Under the pieces are notes generated by a model. It saw nothing but the letters and a program-made list of their open reading frames with translations. It was not told the origin of the DNA and ran no database searches. This document shows positions 16,716 to 21,730 of a stretch of DNA of 21,730 bases, one piece after another. Position numbers and translations under genes: made by a program. How positions within the stretch are numbered: the first letter of the stretch is position 1; each line of letters starts with the position of its first letter. Source of the DNA: Candidatus Staskawiczbacteria bacterium RIFOXYD1_FULL_32_13 (GTDB lineage: Bacteria; Patescibacteriota; Minisyncoccia; Minisyncoccales; Staskawiczbacteraceae); assembly GCA_001820485.1 (NCBI GenBank), contig MHPU01000042.1, positions 25,247 through 46,976 of the forward strand. Direction: 5' to 3'.

Positions 16716-19253
16716 TTATTCTTTGATACAAGCACCAGAAGCCACTTTATCCCCCTCGTCCAGCTTCATAATTCTTACCCCTTGAGTAGCTCGCCCTAGC
16801 AAAGAAACTGAGGCAATATCTGTTCTAATAACCTGACCTTTTTGTGAAATTACAATTAAATCTTCTTGCTCTACTTGACCTCTTAAAACAGCAGATAAAA
16901 CTGCAGGCCCTGTTTTGCCTGTAATTTTAGCTGTGATTATACCAGAACCACCCCTGCTTTGAGTTTTGTATTGAGATAATTCTGTTCTTTTTCCATAACC
17001 ATGTTCCATAACAACAAGTAAAAACTCCTTAGTTATTTTTCCATCTTTATCCTTTATCTTTTCTGCAGGAATTACATCCATACCTATAACTTCGTCCCCT
17101 TTTTTTAATTTAATAGCTCTCACACCAGAAGCACCCCTACCCATTGCTCTTACATCTTTTTCTTTAAATCTTATAGCAATTCCATTTTTAGTAACTAAAA
17201 TTATATCATCATCTCCTGTTGTTTTAACTACTTTTCTTAATAAATCTCCTTTATCTAATTTTATAGCAATAATTCCAGATTTTCTTACATTACCAAATTC
17301 TTCAAGAGCTGTTTTTTTAATAGTTCCATCTTTTGTAACCATTACCAAAAATTTATCAGCGCTTTCGAGAAGTTGTCCTTGTTTTTCTGTAGGTTTTCCT
17401 TGCAATGATCCTTTTGTAGGGACCATTGAAAGAACTTTTTCTTCTGTGGAAATTTCCAAAAAATTCATTAGTCCTCTTCCACGAGCAACTCTATTTCCTT
17501 CTGGAATTTCATATACTTGAGTTTGGAAAACTTTTCCAGAATCAGTAAAAAACATTAAATTATCATGCGTTGAGGCAGTTAAAAAATGTTCTACAATATC
17601 ATCTTGCATTGTTTTCATTCCCACAAGGCCCTTGCCACCTCTATGCTGACTTTTATAAGTATCTGGATTTAATCTTTTGATATAGCCTCCTGTAGTTAAA
17701 GTAACAATTGTTTCTTCAAGAGGCACTAAATCAATTTCTGAAATTTCACCAAGTTTGCCTTTTACAACTTTTGTTCTTCTTTTATCGCCAAATTTTTCTT
17801 TTAAATCTAAAAATTCTTTTTTAATAATTTCTTTTAACTTTTCAGGGTTTTTTAAAATATTGGTTAACTCTTTGATGAGTTTTATTAAACCTTCTAATTC
17901 TTCTTCAATTTTTTGCCTTTCAAGCCCAGCTAAAGTTTGAAGACGCATCTCCAAAATAGCTACTGCTTGCCTTTCTGTAAGTTTAAACTTTTTAATTAAA
18001 TTTTCTCTTGCTTCTTCTCTATCTTTTGATTTTTTAATTACTGCAATCACAGCATCAATATTTTTTAAAGCAATCATTAAACCCTCTAAAATATGAGCTC
18101 TTTCTTTGGCTTTATCTAAATCAAATTGTACCCTGCGGGTTGTAACTTGCTTTCTGTGTTCAATAAAATATTTTAATACATCTACAAGTGACAAAATTTC
18201 TGGTTGAATACCATCTACTAAAGCTAGTAAATTTAAATGGAAAGTTTTTTGTAAACTAGTAAATTTATAAAGACGATTTAAGATTCTTTGTGGCTCATAA
18301 CCTTTTTTAATATCAATTACTATTCTCATACCTTCTCTGTCTGACAAATCTCTAATATCTCTTATGCCTTCAATCTTTTTATCTGAAACTAAATCTGCCA
18401 TTTGTTCTACTAGCGTAGATTTTAAAACTTGATAAGGAATTTCTGTAATTACAATTTGATCTGAGCCATCCTTTTTTTCTGAAATTTCAGCTTTACCTTG
18501 CATTATAATAGCACCTTTACCCTGAGAATATGCTGCAATTATTTCTTTTCTATCATAAATTGTTCCACCTGTTGGAAAATCAGGGCCTTGTATAAATTCA
18601 AACAAATCTTGAGTTTCTGCTTTAGGATGATCTAATAAATGAATTGTAGCATCTAAAACCTCTGTTAAATTATGTGGTGGAATATTTGTTGCCATACCTA
18701 CAGCAATTCCTAAACTACCATTTAATAAAAGTTGTGGAACGGGACTTGGCAAAACAACTGGCTCTTGACGAGTACCATCATAGTTATCAATAAAATTTAC
18801 TGTATTTTTTTCAATGTCTTGAAGCATTAAATCTCCAATTTTAGATAATTTACATTCTGTATACCTCATAGCAGCAGCTGAGTCCCCATCAATTGAACCC
18901 CAGTTACCTTGACCGTTAATTAAAGGATAGCGCATATTAAAATCTTGAGACATTCTTACCATAGATTCATAAACTGCAACATCTCCATGTGGATGATATT
19001 TAGCCAGTACATCTCCTGTAACTGCAGCTGATTTTCTAAATTTTGCAGAAGAAGAAAGACCAATTTCATTCATGGCAAATAAAATCTTCCTATGGACAGG
19101 TTTAAATCCATCTCTTACGTCTGGCAAAGCACGAGCCACAATAACAGACATCGCATAATCAATATACGATTCTTTAAGCTCTGTCACCATTTCTCTTTGC
19201 TTTATATTCCCAATATTATTTATTTGTTTGTCTGAGTCTTTTTCTTTTATCAT
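16716..19253 (-). CDS. gyrA: DNA gyrase subunit A
   Basis: Gyrase introduces negative supercoils; GyrA makes the double-strand break. N-terminal markers are ESYIDYAMSVIVARALPDVR, DGFKPVHRKIL and AMRYTE with catalytic Y131. The C-terminal beta-pinwheel holds a GyrA box variant, QHRGGKG, which favours GyrA over ParC. Length is 845 aa. In the quinolone pocket the residues equivalent to E. coli S83 and D87 are V92 and E96 (HPHGDVAVYES). A hydrophobic residue at the serine position is expected to weaken the water-metal bridge to quinolones; this is inference. The ATG at 19253 lies five bases after the HepT gene and has no Shine-Dalgarno site. No gyrB is in the window. Confidence 0.95.
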   Translation of the reverse strand: MIKEKDSDKQINNIGNIKQREMVTELKESYIDYAMSVIVARALPDVRDGFKPVHRKILFAMNEIGLSSSAKFRKSAAVTGDVLAKYHPHGDVAVYESMVRMSQDFNMRYPLINGQGNWGSIDGDSAAAMRYTECKLSKIGDLMLQDIEKNTVNFIDNYDGTRQEPVVLPSPVPQLLLNGSLGIAVGMATNIPPHNLTEVLDATIHLLDHPKAETQDLFEFIQGPDFPTGGTIYDRKEIIAAYSQGKGAIIMQGKAEISEKKDGSDQIVITEIPYQVLKSTLVEQMADLVSDKKIEGIRDIRDLSDREGMRIVIDIKKGYEPQRILNRLYKFTSLQKTFHLNLLALVDGIQPEILSLVDVLKYFIEHRKQVTTRRVQFDLDKAKERAHILEGLMIALKNIDAVIAVIKKSKDREEARENLIKKFKLTERQAVAILEMRLQTLAGLERQKIEEELEGLIKLIKELTNILKNPEKLKEIIKKEFLDLKEKFGDKRRTKVVKGKLGEISEIDLVPLEETIVTLTTGGYIKRLNPDTYKSQHRGGKGLVGMKTMQDDIVEHFLTASTHDNLMFFTDSGKVFQTQVYEIPEGNRVARGRGLMNFLEISTEEKVLSMVPTKGSLQGKPTEKQGQLLESADKFLVMVTKDGTIKKTALEEFGNVRKSGIIAIKLDKGDLLRKVVKTTGDDDIILVTKNGIAIRFKEKDVRAMGRGASGVRAIKLKKGDEVIGMDVIPAEKIKDKDGKITKEFLLVVMEHGYGKRTELSQYKTQSRGGSGIITAKITGKTGPAVLSAVLRGQVEQEDLIVISQKGQVIRTDIASVSLLGRATQGVRIMKLDEGDKVASGACIKE

Positions 19254-19258
19254 ATTAT

Positions 19259-19681
19259 TTATAAAAATAATGCAGTTTGAATATTATTAACAAATTCCTT
19301 AACATCTTCTAAATCATTTTGTAGAACATTGTAAACAACATCAAATTTTAATTTTTTATAATCATGAGCAATTTTATTTCGAAAACCAACCATATCAATC
19401 ATTTTTTTCATCAAATCAACGGAAATTATTGTATTTTCTTTTAAAATTTCAAAAGCCTCAGAATAACTATCTGGTCTTCTAAAGTCTCTATAGGAAATAA
19501 TAATTTCTGCTAAATCTATAACCTCCTGAGTTAATAAATAAAGATGTCTTTCTAAACTAGTTTTCAAAAATAAATCATCCTCAATTTCTTTTTGGGATCT
19601 TTGTTTATAATTATCTTCAAGAATTTTTAAATACTCCTGAATAGAACTTATTTTAATTTCAATAACTCCTTTATTTGTCAT
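19259..19681 (-). CDS. hepT: HepT-like HEPN RNase toxin
   Basis: HEPN-domain toxins cut RNA when not inactivated. This 140-aa helical protein carries the RX4HXY active-site motif as R101, H106 and Y108 (RNKIAHDY). In characterised HepT/MntA pairs the antitoxin attaches AMP to that tyrosine. The ATG overlaps the mntA stop by four bases (ATGA), so translation is probably coupled. It ends five bases before gyrA. The acidic stretch QKEIEDDLFLKTSLERH is typical of the family. Assignment as a toxin is from family knowledge. Confidence 0.85.
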   Translation of the reverse strand: MTNKGVIEIKISSIQEYLKILEDNYKQRSQKEIEDDLFLKTSLERHLYLLTQEVIDLAEIIISYRDFRRPDSYSEAFEILKENTIISVDLMKKMIDMVGFRNKIAHDYKKLKFDVVYNVLQNDLEDVKEFVNNIQTALFL

Positions 19682-20097
19682 AATTTATTTGCATATTCAT
19701 CATATGCTTTAGATAATTTATAATTTATTAAAGAACGTCTAAAATCAAAAAACTCGTTTTGAATTTTAGGTTCTACTAAAAGCTTAAATGGCTCCCTTTC
19801 TAAAAGCAAAACGCCTTCTTTGATTATATTGTATTTAAGTTCAGGAGCATCAAGATCATTTATAACAACCAAATCAACATTATCAGTTTTCAACTTTATT
19901 GAAATCTCACCCATCAAGTCCAGTCTCAAATCAAATCTTTTCTTCTCATTTTTCTCATCTAAATAAATTGCAAAATCATAGTCACTCAAAGGTCCAATTT
20001 TACCTGTAGCACGAGAACCAAAAAGATATGCAAGCTTTACTTCTGAATATTTTTCAAAAATTGGAATCAAATTTTTTATATTTTCTGCTATTTCCAT
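19678..20097 (-). CDS. mntA: MntA-like nucleotidyltransferase antitoxin
   Basis: A 139-aa minimal nucleotidyltransferase. The catalytic signature is GSRATG at 27-32 with D39 and D41 (LSDYDFAIYL), and D73 (NVDLVVIND) is a candidate third carboxylate. Characterised relatives AMPylate the HEPN toxin encoded next to them and thereby neutralise it. It precedes hepT with a four-base overlap, the usual antitoxin-first order. It ends with a tyrosine-rich helix (YKLSKAYDEYANKL). It starts six bases after the 20103-20798 gene, so all may share one transcript with gyrA. Confidence 0.87.
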   Translation of the reverse strand: MEIAENIKNLIPIFEKYSEVKLAYLFGSRATGKIGPLSDYDFAIYLDEKNEKKRFDLRLDLMGEISIKLKTDNVDLVVINDLDAPELKYNIIKEGVLLLEREPFKLLVEPKIQNEFFDFRRSLINYKLSKAYDEYANKL

Positions 20098-20102
20098 TTT
20101 AT

Positions 20103-20798
20103 TTATTTTGTAAATCTAAAAGTCGAAATTATTTTATTATAAATATCTATAAATTCTTCATTGTTTAAAAAAGCTTCAAACCCTCCACACAAATTTTCAT
20201 TGTTTATTCCAAAATATGTTATCGGTAAAGAAATTTTGATATTTTCACCTTCACCAGCACTCAAAATATTCCATTTTGCTTGATAAATTTTAAATCCATC
20301 AATAGTTTTTAACTCCTTGAATTCATTTAAACTATCAAAGTCTTGTATTTCATAAATGCCAGCTTTTTTTACATATTCGTCAAATGGAATTGAGCAATAA
20401 TCAGAACCCCTTTCATAAAAACCAATATTAATAGGTTCATAGCCAATTTCAAATTTATTATTAGGTTGCAGGGCAATACCACTATCATAAATTCTATGTG
20501 TCCAATCACCAGGATATTTAATCTCAAAACCTCCATAACTACTAAATTTTAAATTCTGCCAATCTTCAATTTCTGTATTTTTTATTTGATTATCTGGTAA
20601 TTCTAATTTTGGTAAATCTATTTCTGACAATTTTATATCCTTTGTAGCTTCACCTAATTTGTTTAATCTTTCAGTAGCAGATCTAATCCAAAAAAATCCA
20701 AAGATAAAGGCTAGAATAAGTACAATAACAATTATTATTATTTTTTTCTGCTGATCTGTAAGATTTTGAAGTTTAACTATAATTTCGTGAATTTTCAT
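20103..20798 (-). CDS. Membrane-anchored hypothetical protein with an extracytoplasmic domain, 231 aa
   Basis: I start at ATG 20798; the longer frame upstream runs through a palindromic repeat. A short basic N-terminus is followed by one membrane helix (KKIIIIVIVLILAFIFGFFW, about residues 19-38), then a soluble domain of about 180 residues. That domain has the pattern FSSYGGFEIKYPGDW and ends FIDIYNKIISTFRF. This resembles PsbP-like or DUF1795-like domains, common as exported proteins of unknown role in Patescibacteria, but I am not sure. Two cysteines (DYCSIP, NLCGGF) could form a disulfide outside the cell. It lies six bases upstream of mntA. Confidence 0.7.
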   Translation of the reverse strand: MKIHEIIVKLQNLTDQQKKIIIIVIVLILAFIFGFFWIRSATERLNKLGEATKDIKLSEIDLPKLELPDNQIKNTEIEDWQNLKFSSYGGFEIKYPGDWTHRIYDSGIALQPNNKFEIGYEPINIGFYERGSDYCSIPFDEYVKKAGIYEIQDFDSLNEFKELKTIDGFKIYQAKWNILSAGEGENIKISLPITYFGINNENLCGGFEAFLNNEEFIDIYNKIISTFRFTK

Positions 20799-20823
20799 AT
20801 AAGCAATAATTTTTATGAAACGA

Positions 20824-20904
20824 GGCAATAAATTTTTTTGTAGTTGCCCCGCCACGGCGGGGCAAATGAGCTCCGCAGAGCGTACCCGAAAAAAAATTTG
20901 TTGC
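20824..20904. repeat. Long palindromic element upstream of the 20103-20798 gene
   Basis: GGCAATAAATTTTTTT (20824-20839) is complementary to AAAAAAATTTGTTGCC (20889-20904). An inner perfect palindrome, TTGCCCCGCC-AC-GGCGGGGCAA, lies at 20844-20865. The A/T arms resemble the element at 12123-12202. Confidence 0.65.
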
Positions 20905-20921
20905 CGAAGTGAAATAAAAAA

Positions 20922-21587
20922 TTATGGCAGTAAAACCACTACTTCTGTTCCTTCTTTTGGCATTGTACTTTCTTTAGCTAAGAACTTTTCTTGAGGAACT
21001 ACTGCCCCTGCATTTTTACCCATAGCTTTTAAAAACTTTTCAACTGAATCTAATTTGATATTTAATCTTGGAATTTCATAGTGCATTGGAATTACAATTT
21101 TTGGTTCTATTTGGGAAACTATTTTCATAGCCTCTGTTGAAGAAATTGTATAGCCCTCTCCACCAACTGGAATCATTAAAACATCAATAGCTCCTATTTT
21201 TTCCAACTGCTCATCTGTTAATTCTTTTTGCCCCAAATCTCCTAAATGACAAAATCTCATATCTTCAGCTTCAATTGTATAAATTGTATTTTGCCCTTTT
21301 TCTTTACCTTCTTTATCGTCGTGATATGATGTAATTCCCTGTACAAAAACTCCTTTTACCTCAAATTCCCCAGGGCCAGAAATCAAAAACGAATCTCCTT
21401 TGACCGCTTTTACATTATTGTGATCATGATGATTATGAGTAACTAAAAGAACATCCCCAGATAAGTTAGGCACTTTTAAACCTATTTCTTCATCAAAAGG
21501 ATCAATTACAATATTTGCCTCATGATCTTTTGAATTAGAAACTGAAATTTGAAAACAAGATTGTCCAGACCAAGATATTTTTGCCAT
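20922..21587 (-). CDS. Metallo-beta-lactamase-fold hydrolase
   Basis: 221 aa, cytoplasmic, of the UPF0173/YtkL-like 'Lactamase_B_3' type. The zinc-binding signature HxHxDH is H51, H53, D55 and H56 (THNHHDHNNV). Further metal or active-site candidates are the aspartate in HLGDLG and the histidine in IPMHYE. The start MAKISWSGQSCFQI is characteristic of the group. The substrate is unknown; family members have phosphodiesterase-like or uncharacterised activity. The ATG at 21587 has no Shine-Dalgarno site. The gene precedes the palindromic element and the mntA/hepT/gyrA cluster on the same strand. Confidence 0.85.
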   Translation of the reverse strand: MAKISWSGQSCFQISVSNSKDHEANIVIDPFDEEIGLKVPNLSGDVLLVTHNHHDHNNVKAVKGDSFLISGPGEFEVKGVFVQGITSYHDDKEGKEKGQNTIYTIEAEDMRFCHLGDLGQKELTDEQLEKIGAIDVLMIPVGGEGYTISSTEAMKIVSQIEPKIVIPMHYEIPRLNIKLDSVEKFLKAMGKNAGAVVPQEKFLAKESTMPKEGTEVVVLLP

Positions 21588-21633
21588 ATAATTTTTTATT
21601 TTATTTATTTTATTATTTTATCATAAACAAAAA

Positions 21634-21654
21634 TCCCTTTCAAGGGGACTTTTA
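21634..21654 (-). terminator. Possible terminator of a gene beyond the window
   Basis: On the minus strand GTCCCCTTGAAAGGGATTTT forms a short hairpin followed by a T-run. Nothing upstream is in the window to confirm it. Confidence 0.35.
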
Positions 21655-21671
21655 TGTTTGTAAAGGCTAAA

Positions 21672-21728
21672 TAGAAATGTCATACCTGCTGGCAAAGTAG
21701 AAATGTCATACCTTGCCGGATTTTTTTT
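21672..21728 (+). repeat. 15-base direct repeat and terminator-like hairpin at the window edge
   Basis: TAGAAATGTCATACC occurs at 21672-21686 and 21698-21712. CTGGCAA (21689-21695) pairs with TTGCCGG (21713-21719) with one G-U pair, followed by eight T. It may be an insertion-sequence end or the start of another repeat; the window ends too soon to tell. Confidence 0.4.
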
Positions 21729-21730
21729 GT

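Overview
The window looks like a chromosomal segment of a Patescibacteria (Candidate Phyla Radiation) bacterium. The evidence is AT-rich coding sequence, near-absence of Shine-Dalgarno sites before the housekeeping genes, compact gene spacing, a tandem array of small two-helix type IV secretion (VirB2-like) pilins, tRNA genes without an encoded CCA, and palindromic repeats both between and inside genes. TGA is used as a stop codon (for example at the end of nrdB and mntA), so the Gracilibacteria/SR1 code is unlikely. The exact lineage cannot be read from the sequence.

Layout. 1-2570: a partial small cassette-like gene, a 41-bp copy of the 5' end of nrdB, a small-RNA locus on the minus strand (RNA A1 and RNA B1), a second small cassette gene, the class I ribonucleotide reductase beta subunit gene, and a second homologous small-RNA locus on the plus strand (RNA A2 and RNA B2). 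2600-5735: a third cassette gene, then recG behind a promoter that carries a palindrome. 5747-8100: two coiled-coil hypotheticals, a membrane GT2 glycosyltransferase and tRNA-Glu, all on the minus strand. 8145-13520: tsaD, a fourth cassette gene, valS, a PrsW-type membrane protease and an Hsp20 chaperone. 13548-16259: tRNA-Leu and six paralogous pilins on the minus strand. 16288-21587, minus strand: a hypothetical, gyrA, a HepT/MntA toxin-antitoxin pair, a membrane-anchored hypothetical and a metallo-beta-lactamase-fold hydrolase.

The most unusual content is a duplicated pair of small noncoding RNA genes flanking nrdB. Each locus has, in the same order and orientation, RNA A (consensus promoter, about 80 nt, terminator) followed by RNA B (own promoter, a 100-nt cloverleaf-like fold closed by a 7-bp stem, terminator). 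The first 15 nt of each A RNA are complementary to the second arm of its own B RNA. The two loci differ in sequence, yet most differences are compensated on the partner, both inside the B stems and between A and B. I do not recognise the family.

Two other themes stand out. Four small GC-richer genes with clear Shine-Dalgarno sites sit as self-contained units in a genome whose other genes lack such sites. Palindromic repeats have been inserted in frame into tsaD (about 444 codons instead of about 340) and probably recG.
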